From Zonotrichia leucophrys gambelii (Eukaryota > Chordata > Aves > Passeriformes > Passerellidae): 64,000 bases of DNA. The stretch is from contig NC_088188.1 in NCBI RefSeq assembly GCF_028769735.1, positions 4,611,001 through 4,675,000 on the forward strand. The letters are read 5' to 3'. Below are positions 12,201 through 21,128 of this stretch, piece by piece. The position numbers were made by a program, and so were the translations under genes. Positions within the stretch are counted from its first letter, which is position 1, and every line of letters starts with the position of its first letter. Below the pieces are notes generated by a model, which saw only the letters and a list, made by a program, of their open reading frames with translations, had not been told where the DNA came from and searched no databases.

Positions 12201-13378
12201 TCCTCTCTCTTTCTTTAGTATAGTTTTAGTAAAATAGAATAGAATAGAATAGAATAGAATAGAATAGAATAGAATAGAATAGAATAGAATAGAAGCTTTC
12301 TGAGAACATGGAGTCAGATTCTTATCTCTCACCTCATCCTGGGGACTTCACCAACACAACAGAACAGCACTTTGGAAATGGAACTACAAAGGGGAACAGG
12401 CCCTGCAGTAGGAGCACTTACCCCAAAGAGCTCAGGCAGAGCAGAGGGGAAACATCTCATGCAGGAAAAGTGTGGTGGCACCAAAGCTGTAGCTCCAAAG
12501 CTGCTTCCTGCATGGAGAGCAAACAGGAGGGAGATTGTGGGGATCCATAAAATCAGAGGGTTTTGGGAAAGCTGCACAAGGCAGGCCTCAGAGACAGCAG
12601 AACTGTGATTGGAGCTAAGCAGCAGCCATGAGATAGGTCAGTAGAAAAATTATGTAAAAAGTAGAAAAGTAAGGACAAATAGAACAATGGTCTGTGTATT
12701 AACACTTGGCTAGAATAACTCTCTAAGCTGCAGAAAAGTTTGTCTAGTGAGATATTAGGAAGTTCTAAGCCTAATAATGGAGCTCTGTGCATTGTGTTTT
12801 AAGGCTTACAAGCAGGTATTGTATTCAAAATAAGCAAACATTTTTTAACCAAAGTGTGCATATAGTGATTAGATAGAACTACTGTCAGTGTGCTTTTGCT
12901 TTGTGTGATTGGCCAAAAAACTTTTAAAGTGAGTTGTAACATTGAGTTCTTGGTCTGCTGCCTGGGATGTGAGCTGCTGGCAGCTTCCCATTGCCATAAC
13001 CATGTAATGAGGCTGATGCTGGAAAATCAAACAGCTCAAGGCACGTTCCCAGCAGTCCCATCCCATTTTCCCATTTATACACAGCCCCTGGCCAGCGACA
13101 GGAGCACACTGCTCCCACAAGAGGAACCACTCAGAAGGGCCCACGAGTGCCTTCCTCAGCCTCCCCTTTTAAATAGTGCTCTCCCATGACTTTCTCTCCT
13201 TACAGACTCTTTGTCTTCCATTGAGCCAGGCTCTGGACAGGATGTGATCCCAGGCTCCCCCCTGAGAAGCAGCATCAAGATCAAGCGAGGAGGACCCCGG
13301 CAGCCCCAGGCCCACCAGATCCTCTCCTCCCTCCTGGATGATGCTGAAGCCAGAAGGAGAAGCCACAGGATGAAGTAG
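237..13378 (+). CDS. COL26A1: COL26A1 (collagen type XXVI alpha 1), 3' part of gene, six coding exons
   Basis: Joined exons are 237-298, 2574-2636, 6234-6278, 7940-7984, 8593-8677 and 13206-13378; all visible splice sites are GT/AG and the phases agree. They encode the last 157 residues. First come 24 unbroken Gly-X-Y triplets (7+7+5+5 per exon). Then comes a Leu/Val/Ile-rich coiled-coil segment containing VQQLREALKILAERVLILE, and then a 57-residue non-collagenous tail with a PGSGQD motif and a basic end. The coiled-coil and the GSGQD/KIKRGG tail are what I know from the C-terminus of vertebrate COL26A1, an EMI-domain secreted matrix collagen expressed in testis and ovary. The signal peptide, EMI domain and first collagen block must lie to the left of the window. 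The coiled-coil probably helps the three chains register (inference). No frameshift or stop interrupts it. Confidence 0.93.
299..2573 (+). other. COL26A1: COL26A1 intron
   Basis: No exon-like frame was found here apart from the flanking ones. It is mostly AT-rich unique DNA. A worn LINE fragment lies at about 1190-1340 and is listed separately. Confidence 0.75.
1190..1340 (+). repeat. Old CR1/L3-like LINE remnant
   Basis: Read on the + strand around 1246-1305, the conceptual translation gives DLAAK-stop-QMQFNIIKYKVIH. This resembles the reverse-transcriptase segment 'W-QM-FN-KCKV-H' common to CR1-type LINEs, with the Trp codon decayed to TGA. It is a dead fragment. The boundaries are guesses. 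Confidence 0.4.
2574..2636 (+). CDS. COL26A1: COL26A1 exon: collagen triplets (7 repeats)
   Basis: This 63-bp exon runs from acceptor AG at 2572-2573 to donor GTAAGG at 2637, phase 0 to 0. It encodes GLP GSP GQP GPK GSK GDR GER. The triplets are rich in Lys, Arg and Asp, typical of the COL26A1 second collagen block. Confidence 0.9.
2637..6233 (+). other. COL26A1: COL26A1 intron
   Basis: No coding exon was recognised. The longer open frames at 3327-3867 run on both strands with no family resemblance and look like chance. An AT/CATA-rich simple-sequence tract lies at about 5243-5365. Confidence 0.7.
5243..5365. repeat. TA/CATA-rich simple repeat
   Basis: About 120 bp of alternating TATATA, CATATA and TGTACA runs with several self-complementary stretches. 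It is a degenerate dinucleotide/tetranucleotide microsatellite inside an intron. The minus-strand tyrosine-rich open frame across it is an artefact. Confidence 0.8.
6234..6278 (+). CDS. COL26A1: COL26A1 exon: collagen triplets (5 repeats)
   Basis: This 45-bp exon has acceptor AG at 6232-6233 and donor GTAAGT at 6279, phase 0 to 0. It encodes GQA GLP GER GIK GLP. A 45-bp length with whole triplets is the usual fibrillar-like collagen exon building unit. Confidence 0.9.
6279..7939 (+). other. COL26A1: COL26A1 intron
   Basis: It contains a solo LTR (about 6380-6776, listed separately). The rest, about 6777-7939, is unique DNA in which I see no exon or RNA gene. Confidence 0.75.
6380..6776 (+). 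mobile_element. Solo LTR, copy 1 (ERVK-like family)
   Basis: It shares long stretches with the LTRs at 11922 and 32807: 'gagaagctgagaggcctcaag', 'atgattatctg', 'tttggaatg/gtggaatg', 'tagtatagtttta' and 'aacatggagtcagat'. The AATAAA at 6698-6703 gives the + orientation. It ends in GTCACA. The 5' end lacks the usual TG and is diverged. The flanks GCCTCC (6374-6379) and GGCTCC (6777-6782) are a near-match 6-bp target duplication. No internal retroviral gene is present. Confidence 0.65.
7940..7984 (+). CDS. COL26A1: COL26A1 exon: collagen triplets (5 repeats)
   Basis: This 45-bp exon has acceptor AG at 7938-7939 and donor GTAAGG at 7985, phase 0 to 0. It encodes GEP GKK GEE GDK GAD, the last and strongly charged part of the triple helix before the coiled coil. 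Confidence 0.9.
7985..8592 (+). other. COL26A1: COL26A1 intron
   Basis: A short 608-bp intron. It ends in a T-rich tract (8568-8592) that serves as the polypyrimidine tract of the next exon. Nothing else was recognised. Confidence 0.75.
8593..8677 (+). CDS. COL26A1: COL26A1 exon: coiled-coil segment
   Basis: This 85-bp exon has acceptor AG at 8591-8592 and donor GTAAGC at 8678, entered in phase 0 and left in phase 1. It encodes GEGVQQLREALKILAERVLI and then eight more residues ending MIGIH. The regular spacing of Leu, Val and Ile suggests a short helical bundle that trimerises the chains (inference). This is the most recognisable COL26A1 segment in the window. Confidence 0.93.
9825..10215 (-). 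mobile_element. Solo LTR on minus strand (possibly ERVL-like)
   Basis: Read on the minus strand it begins TGTGGCTGAATC and ends GTGTCCTGCA, so it has TG...CA ends. A TATAAATG box is followed about 20 bp later by AATAAACTTC and then a short U5-like end, the usual LTR layout. The flanks GTCAC (9820-9824) and CTCAC (10216-10220) are a 5-bp duplication with one mismatch. No internal retroviral genes remain. Confidence 0.5.
11922..12361 (+). mobile_element. Solo LTR, copy 2 (ERVK-like), with exact 6-bp target duplication
   Basis: This 440-bp element starts TGTCACTG and ends CACAACA. It is flanked by exact GAACAG repeats at 11916-11921 and 12362-12367. A 6-bp duplication is typical of class II (ERVK) insertions. 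It aligns along its length with the copies at 6380 and 32807. Twelve AATAG units (12233-12292) are inserted near the 3' end. It is a solo LTR with no coding part. Confidence 0.8.
12233..12292. repeat. (AATAG)12 microsatellite inside the LTR
   Basis: Twelve perfect 5-bp units lie between 'tagttttagta' and 'agctttctgagaacatgg' of the LTR. The perfect units suggest recent expansion. Confidence 0.95.
13206..13378 (+). CDS. COL26A1: COL26A1 terminal coding exon
   Basis: Acceptor AG is at 13204-13205. The exon is entered in phase 1 (G from the previous exon plus AC makes Asp) and stops with TAG at 13376-13378. It encodes 56 full residues: SLSSIEPGSGQDV, then a KIKRGGPRQPQ stretch, an ILSSLLDD motif and a basic end (EARRRSHRMK). 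The PxGSGQD and K-x-KRGG motifs match the vertebrate COL26A1 C-terminus as I know it. Confidence 0.9.
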
Positions 13379-16300
13379 GAGCATCTCTGTGTCCTCCCTG
13401 CCTGTTCTGCAGTTCAAGATCCAGTACCCAGTGCTGAATTGCACCCTGCAGATGAAGAGGGTGGGAGGCTGCAGTGTTGGTGGCTGGGTTTCCTTCCCTG
13501 GCCAATTCTGAGCCCTGGTTGCAGGGAATGACTTATCCATAGCTCAGAGAGGGTTTTGAGAATGTTTTCCTTGATTTTGTTGTTTTGCCTTTGGAATAGC
13601 AGTTGTCAGGTGTCTCAGAAGCTGCCTACAGGAGTGGCACCTCCTGGCTGTGCCTCCAGGGTTTAACCCTGCCCTTGTTCTCTCCCTGCCCTTGACAGTC
13701 ACTCAGTAAAGCTCTGCTTAACTGGCCAAGCCCACCCATCCCACCCAGAGCCAAAGCCAAGCCTCAGCCTTGTCCATTGCTGCAGTTGGAGACATCTGCT
13801 TTTATTTCCTGTATGACCTGCAAGGATTTCTTTTAAGCAAAGAACAAATTAGAATACCAATTACATTTAAAAGTATTACTCTGAAAATTCAGGTGGCTCT
13901 CTGGATTTTAGCAACAAAATCCTGGCTTTTCATGTTGCTAATTGCCTGTGAGTGACATTATTTCTATTTGTGGTTGGCTAAACAAGGACTTTTGATGCAA
14001 ATGTTCCTAGAAACATTGGCTTTCTGTCTATCTTCAGAGAGTTTAGACTATTTCTGTGAAAACATAGAGCAGTTTGCATGAGATATGATGGAATTGTGCA
14101 AGAATTTTCCCATACTGTGTTCAGCTTGTGCATACATCCAGAGATAATTAATTTAAGTGGTGGCAGTAGCTATTCACAGAAAAGGATATTTTGCAATAGT
14201 TTCTTAATCCTACAGCAATCAGGAAAAATGTTTTCACAGTGTTTTGTTTTAATCTTGTGAGTAAATCCTCACCATTTAGATCTGGAGACAGTGTAGGAGC
14301 AAACCACAGCCTAGGGAATTAGAGTCTTGTCAAGAGCTTATCTTGCACTTGGAGTTACATACAGAGTCATTTTCCTTTTTGCAATAACTGGTTATTTTAG
14401 GGGAAGTACCAGCTTCCAGGTTTAAGAAGTTGAACCTGCCCTTCAGTGACAAATGAATCACTCCACCTGCTGTGCTAACCAGGTCAGACAAGCTGATGTC
14501 ATCCATGTAGACAGTGATTTCTGTTAGAAGGGGGAGGTTAATCAACAAAACTGACTGGACTGTTTTTTGTTTTTAATTCCCACATTCTGACAGTTCTCAA
14601 ATTCAGCCCAGGACAAAAGTGAGCAAATTGAGTTGTGTTATGGCCCCTGTGTGTCTGGTTCCTGTGCAGAGCGCAGCTGGGCTGCACTGCTGCAGTGTTT
14701 CTGTCAGCAGCTTTCCAAAGAAAACACTGCAGTCCCTGATCCAGCACCCCAAGGGATCTTCCCAAGGCAAAGCCCACTGGAAATGAGGCTAAAAATGGAG
14801 GAGCTCTGCCAGCCCAGCATCAGCCCCACATTAAATTGTCCGTAAACACTGTAAACATGGCAGTGTGCTACCAGCAGAGACAATCCCAATCCTTCCTCTG
14901 AAGAGCCTGGAGCCTGGAATTTCCACAAATTAGCAGGTTACAGGCTCCATTAGGATGGCTGAACCCACTATGCCTTGACTTGGCCCTGCTCCTCAGGAAC
15001 CCAGCCATGCCCAGGCAGGTGAAATGGCAAAGCTGATCTGAGCAAGCACCAGAACTTTGCTTTTACTGCTGTGCAGCTGAACAACAACCAGCTGTGCTGG
15101 AGGCAGCAGGGATGCTGCTTTTGCATCCTCCCCTGCTTGGTCAGTGCCAGCTGTGGGGCTCATTCAGCCCACCTGGCTCAGGTTGTGCTTCTGAATGATT
15201 GAATTTCCCAAGAAACAAACCCAGAGCTTTGCAGGAGCCTGGGGAGTCTCTGGCTGCACTCTGAGTTACAGCTGTGGTGTAGAGAGACAAGGAAATGAGT
15301 AAAACTCAAGTCCAACGGGTTCCTGAGCTCAAGGAGCCATCCTGTATCTGCAATCCCTTGGGGAGAAGGAAATAAAGCTCTCTGAATGCATCTTGGTTTC
15401 ACCCCCAGCACTAATTCTAAACCCAGCCTTAACTCTGAGGATGTCTGAGGTGCTCTAAGAACCCAAGTCCCTCCTTCACTACTGGCAGGGCAAGAGCTTT
15501 GTTTGTGGCCAGCCAAGCAAGGTTCAGCCATGGGAACATTCTTGGAATAATCATTCCATCTAAGAATTAAATGTCCAAAAACAAGGATGATTCCTGTGCA
15601 GGAATTGAGAAGTACTTGGTTACCTCTGTGGTAAATTGGGACTATCTTGGTCTGAATCACATAGACACTCCAAGACCTCACTGGTGGCTTCCAGGAGATA
15701 AATCAGCCAGTTGGTGTTGGAACATCAGGCCTGGGGAGTGAGGAGAAATCTCAGTTCAGTCTAAACTCCTGCACTGGGCAGGCTGGTGCCAGCTGCAGTT
15801 GAGGCCACAGGAACAATCTGTGCTCATGGCAACTTCAGGAACCAAACCCAACCAAAGAAATCTTTGAAAAGGGAAATGGGGAAATTCAGTTTCACTGGTC
15901 CTGTAGCTACAGGGTTGAATTTAGGGAAGAGGGAATACAATGAGGCCATTTTTACTTCCCTGGCATTTCAGAGGCTTCACACTGAACTGGAAGAGAAATC
16001 TTTCTTTCTCCAAGTTTGTCTTCTGAATTCAAAGTAATTCTTTAGTCACTCACATTGCTGCAGCATTCATACTGACATGGATTTGGAATTTTATATTATT
16101 TAAAACAAATTACTGACAAGATGAAAGGAAAATTTAATGGAAGTTGTTTGCAACTAATCCTGCCAAGTCAATTGTCAAAAAGCTGTTCAGGTTTGGGTTG
16201 AGACCACTTTAATTATTGATAGTATGAGCTGTGTAATTTTTTCTCTTTGCTTTGTTTAGCCCCATCTCTCTGATGAGGTGCTGTATCTTTAAATGGGGGA

Positions 16301-17815
16301 CAGCAGGATTATACCAGATGGACTTTCTCTCTCTGCTGGGGTTTCAATCCTCTCCACTCACACGAGGGCTGCACCACACTGTTGTGCCACCCCACTTTAA
16401 TGACATTTAAAGGTGAGCACAGCCTCACACACTGACATTGATGAGATTGATGACCAAGCAAACCACTCCAACCACATTCTCCATCATGGGCAGATCCTGA
16501 GGTTCATTTCAGCCAGGGCATATAATGCTTCTTGCCATGTCTATGTAATTTAGGGGATTTATTTTGAATGCGTGCTCATTTAGAAATATATTTTAATTGA
16601 AATGTTTAGTGCTTTATCTTACATACATACTGTGCAATACCATAGTGTGTTCTTTTCTTTTTTCTTTTTTTTTTTCCCTAAGACTTTTTTGAAATTCCTG
16701 ATGTTTGTTTGAGCTCCAGTGTGTTTTTGACTTGGCTCAGCTCTGGTAGTAGTAGTGTTTTCCTTGCCCTGAGCTAACCAGAAGCAGCACATTGCACAAC
16801 AAAAACCCTTTGCAAGTCATGCACCCTCACATTCACCAGCAACCTGCAGCTCCTGGGAGGCAGGGAATGCTCCTCTCCAGAGGGTCTAATTTGCACTTAC
16901 TGTAAGGAATTGCTAGCAACCCAGGGAAACAGGAAATAGCTAGAGAGAAGAGCCCTCACCTGCTCCCACCAAACTCCAGAGTCATTTTGTGATCAACTTT
17001 CAAAGGAACAGGCCTTAAAAATCAGACCCAGCCATGGAGGAGCACGTGCTGGTGCTGTGTGGGCTCTGCTCCAGTGTCTGCCATGGGCTGTTGTCACAGG
17101 GGACCCTGAGCACTGTGACAAAGGCTTCCAGAGACAATCAGCTCCTGGACTTCCCTCCTGATGCAATGATTGCAAACCCATCCTCCTCCAGGTTTATACC
17201 TTCTTCTGACTCCAGATGACATTCCACTGGGGGTGTAGGGGTTAAACTACTCAGAGTCTCTGTGATTTCTTGGTTTCCTGTGAAGCCAAGGCATTGAAAG
17301 GTGCTATAATTGTTCACGAGGCACATGCCCAGCCACAGAAGGAAATGGTAACTTCTTCACCAGTTATTTTACACAGTACCTTTTTTATTTATATCAGTGT
17401 GTTTTGTATGTGTGCCAATGGTCCTGGCTTCTCTCCTGGGGATCAGCTTTACAACCATTTGGTCTTTTATAGGGCAGCCATAGGCAGTATCTTGCAATCA
17501 CGTGTAATTTCTTAACTTAGAGCAAGAATAAATCTCGTCTGACAGGATGAACTCATTTATGGCAGGCTTTAATGTTTGTTGTAAACACAACCTGTTTGTT
17601 CCACCTCTTGCATGGTTACTTATCTGTTTTCATATTGCTATGTTATTGTTCAAAATATCTATTTCTCTTTATTTGCTATGGGGTTTGTTACTGTATATGG
17701 AATGTTTTGTATTCAGCATTTTCTTACGGAGCAGAGTGGGAACAGTATTCAAGGACCCACAAATACCAAAGACCTTTCATGTAATGCACTGAGAAATAAA
17801 CTTACTGTAAATGAG
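13379..17815 (+). other. COL26A1: Probable COL26A1 3' UTR and downstream DNA
   Basis: No coding exon was seen. Possible poly(A) signals are AGTAAA at 13705, AATAAA at 15370, AATAAA at 17527 and AATAAA at 17795. The stretch from 17530 to 17815 is T-rich and ends in a signal followed by a TG-containing segment, which reads like a transcript end. How much of the 4.4 kb is transcribed is unknown; the short option would end near 13.73 kb. Confidence 0.45.
17795..17800 (+). terminator. Candidate distal poly(A) signal of COL26A1
   Basis: A canonical AATAAA followed within 30 bp by a TGT-rich downstream segment (gtatcatgtcagctgtcc). It is the last good signal before the minisatellite spacer. Earlier signals compete with it, so its use is an inference. 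Confidence 0.35.
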
Positions 17816-18160
17816 TATCATGTCAGCTGTCCTCTATTTATAAAGTTCAGAGCAAGTTCAAACTGCAAACTGCAGCCTGAAATCAGGGCTTTTCCTTCCT
17901 GACATCTCAGCCTTCTCTTTGGGAAAGCTTCTTGGCAGGGCTCTTTAAAACAAGGTGTGCATGAAGGCCCTGCTGTGGGCTGGGGGGGCAAAAAGGGCAA
18001 AAAAGGTAAAAAAAGGGCAAAAAGTGCCTTTCTTGCCTAAAACCAGAGCTGGGTCTCCCTGCTCTCAGTGGCACTGAGTCCTCTGCAGGAGCTGGACAGG
18101 GAGATCTGTCTGCAGGACACACAGAGCCACCCCTCAGCATCCCCAGCCACCAGAGCCAAA

Positions 18161-18426
18161 CACAGGGACAGATCCCAAATATGGGGACGGATCCCAAACA
18201 TGGGGACACATCCCAAACACAGGGACAGATCCCAAATATGGGGACAGATCCCAAACATGGGGGCAGATCCCAAACACAGGGACAGATCCCAAACATGGGG
18301 ACTCATCCCAAACACAGGGACAGATCCCAAATATGGGGACAGATCCCAAACATGGGGACTCATCCCAAACACAGGGACAGATCCCAAATATGGGGACAGA
18401 TTCCAAACATGGGGACTCATCCCAAA
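18161..18426. repeat. Minisatellite, 19-bp unit x 14 with 57-bp higher-order period
   Basis: Fourteen 19-bp units with the core GGGACAGATCCCAAA follow one another without gaps. The first bases alternate CACA, TATG and CATG, so in the right half a triplet of units (57 bp) repeats as a block. Because 19 x 3 = 57 has no stop codon in several frames, open frames of 100-145 codons appear on both strands; these are artefacts. Confidence 0.95.
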
Positions 18427-20234
18427 CACAGGAGCACATCCTGCCCTCATGGGGAGGTGTTTCAGCTCCTCAGGCAGCCTCTCAGGTCACCTTTGAGCAC
18501 CTTGCTGTGCAATGCAGAGGGAGGCTCTGCCCAGACCTGGCAGATTGCTCCTCCAGCTCCTGCAGGAATTTTGTGCCAGGGCAGACCCAGGGATCCCAGC
18601 TCTGCCTGGGCTCAGTGAGGGCACTCAGAGGACAGGAGGCTGTAGCAGATTGTGAGGGGAGAACGAGCCAAACCAGAGAACTATGCTCTGCCCAGCAGTG
18701 TAAATTCAAATTTGATTATATTTGCAGTGTTCCTCACTTCCCCAAAAGTTTCCTCCCAGTACAAGGAGGTTGAGTTGGCTCAGCTAAGACAGCAAGGGCT
18801 GCCCAGACCCCCTCCCTGACATCCCCTGGCACCTCCTGGGTATCTGCCCCCTCCAGCAGCCTTTGGGTGCTCTCTGAGTGTGCCTCTGGGCTTGTGCAGA
18901 CCCCCAGAGTCATCTCTTGTGGCAATTCAGACTGCCAGAAGAGGATGTGGGCAAAGCCCTTTTTTAACCTTCCTGCTCTGGGAACAGCTGCCCCTGGAGA
19001 TGCAGCACCTCTGTGTTGGAAAGGGAGGCTGGAGGGGAGGGCCTGGGCTGTTTCTGTCACAGATGTCACAGCTCTGGGCTCTGAACTTGTTTTTCATATC
19101 CCAGAGAAAATGAGATATGTAAATCCCAGCCAGTTTTTCCCCCTCCTGATCAGACTGTACTGCAGAGATGCAGATACCAAAAGTGCAGCGAAGGCTGAGG
19201 CTTGTAAACACAAAAATGTCCACAGAGTGGAGGTCTCTGCTTCACAGGGCCTTGTGCATCACTGATGAGGACATGCTCAAGGTTACTCCATGCCAGACAT
19301 TCCCATGCAGCACTTCTCTGGGTCTCTCAGGGTGTATTTATCTCAGTTTTTGAGTCCTAACACCTCCAACTCCGATGTATTTATCCTTGCAAAAAGTCCT
19401 CTGAGGGAAGGCAGCTGTGTTAATCACCACTGTACAGATTGGGAGTTGCTGGATAAAAGGCTAAATTAATTTCTTGGGACATTTGTGGCTGTGCTGGTCT
19501 GCCAGGCACCAAATTAGCATCAGGCCCATGTTGGTCTCTGGGCCATTATGGGCACTGATTGTAATCACAGCAAGGGGAGCTGACTTCTCCTGAGCTTAAC
19601 ACAGTCCAGGAAAATCAATGGCAGAGGGGAACACATTGAACTTGTAGCAGGAGCTGATTAAAAGAAAACTATTTATTCACCAACAAAAACACAGCTACTC
19701 TTGGAGTTCACTGCCTTAACTCTTCATTAACCTCATGCTCAGCAGCAAGTGGCTCTTGAGCCAGCCAGGCACTGGCACTGTGGTAAGGATGGCTCTGGCC
19801 ATGAATGCAGTTGGAATTGCCTCTACATTCCAGCCTGGGGATGGGGAAAGCAGTGAACATGAAACAGGAACAAACTCACCCTAAACTTCCCATGCAACAC
19901 TATAGAAAAACAGCTACTACACTGTGTAAAGGAAGAATAAGCAGGGAGACCATATTGACTTATTTATCCTCTAAGAACAGATCACTAACAGTGACAAGCT
20001 GCTTCAAAGATGGATTGGAAAAAATGTGACTATTCCAGACTGAAAGATGTCATTTGCTTGGCATCAAGGAGAGCTGGGAGCTGATCAGGCCTGACTTTGT
20101 TATCTCTGAGCCTCTTTGGGAGAGGCAGGGAGAAACAGGACAGGTCTTGTCCCTGCCCCCTCCCACTTTTAGGACAGGATCAAGCACCCTTGGACAAAGC
20201 TGATGCCATTTTTGTACTCCAGTGGGAAACTAAA

Positions 20235-20370
20235 CAGCACACACTGTGGAGCATAGCAGGGAAAGGTGTGTCAGCCAAGATGGAACTTGTATCAGTGATG
20301 AGAATTAATTGCTGAAACACTTTGCCAAAGGATGTGGTTGAGTTTGCACTCAATAAAGTTTTCAAATTTA
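20235..20370 (+). repeat. Old CR1-like LINE remnant
   Basis: At 20307-20375 the translation reads NC-stop-NTLPKDVVEF, close to the CWNTLPRDVVE-type C-terminus of CR1 ORF2, with the Trp codon decayed to TGA. It is a dead fragment with uncertain edges. Confidence 0.4.
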
Positions 20371-20980
20371 TGAGAGGTCTTTCTCCTCCTAAATATACAA
20401 ATATATATATTTAAAAAAAAAAAAAAATCTATCAGAGAGAGGGGTGTGTGTGATGTATTCAGCTCAAGGCACATCCATCCAGGACAGCCCTGCCAGATGC
20501 TCAGACTGGTGGATCTGGTGACCACCAAACCCCAGCTGTCCATCCCTGGCTCAGCTCAGCACTGGATTTGCTGCTCTAAAGCCTCTCTACAAACCACCAG
20601 GGCATGGGAACAGGGTCCTGGCAGCATCCCCTGGCAGCCCCGAGCTCCCCCAGCTGATAAACCTGCCTGTGGGAAGGGAATGTCCAGGGTGCAAAACTGG
20701 CATCCAAATTTTGGCTTGAGCCTGGACACACACCAAGGCAAGCCAGAGGTGCCCCACTGGCCATGGGAGCAAGGAAAGGGTCAGAGAGCCCAGAAAGGGC
20801 CTGTGGCAGCACTGTGCCAAGGAAAAGCTGATTTATGTGCAACCAGCTGCAGTTAATGTTCACCCAGCAGCATTCTGTGACAGCTAAACTTTAGACTTAG
20901 CTCAGAAAACACTGGCTGTATGCACAGTAAGATCCTGGCAGCCTCCTTCTCTCTGCTCCTCAACCACAACATCTGCAGCA

Positions 20981-21128
20981 ATGGATGGAGCCTGGGTCTA
21001 CCTGGTGACAGGAGGATGTGGCTTTGTGGGGGAGAGGATTGTGGAGCTCCTGTCTCAACAAGACTACATCAAAGAAGTCAGAGTTTTTGATTCAGTAGCA
21101 CGAGAAGAAGTAGAAAAATTCAGCACAG
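20981..21128 (+). CDS. HSD3B-like exon 1 (coding)
   Basis: It runs from the ATG to donor GTAAGA at 21129 and leaves in phase 1. It encodes residues 1-49, including the nucleotide-binding TGGCGFVG and the acidic end of beta-2 (EVRVFDS), where Asp selects NAD over NADP in this family. Confidence 0.92.

Larger units (their letters stand above)
8678..13205 (+). other. COL26A1: COL26A1 last intron
   Basis: A 4.5-kb intron that carries two LTRs, one minus (about 9825-10215) and one plus (11922-12361), listed separately. The remainder, including 10216-11915 and 12370-13205, shows no exon, RNA gene or clear repeat to me. The overlapping frames at 10961-11798 lie on both strands and look random. Confidence 0.75.
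17816..20980. other. Spacer between COL26A1 and the HSD3B-like gene
   Basis: About 3.2 kb holding a 19-bp minisatellite (18161-18426) and an old LINE scrap near 20235-20370. Just before the start codon at 20981 there is no TATA box or CpG island, so any upstream noncoding exon or promoter is not visible to me. Confidence 0.6.

Noticed and set aside
18037..18773. Repeat-rich open frames of 100-146 codons
   Set aside because: Created by the 19-bp minisatellite at 18161-18426.
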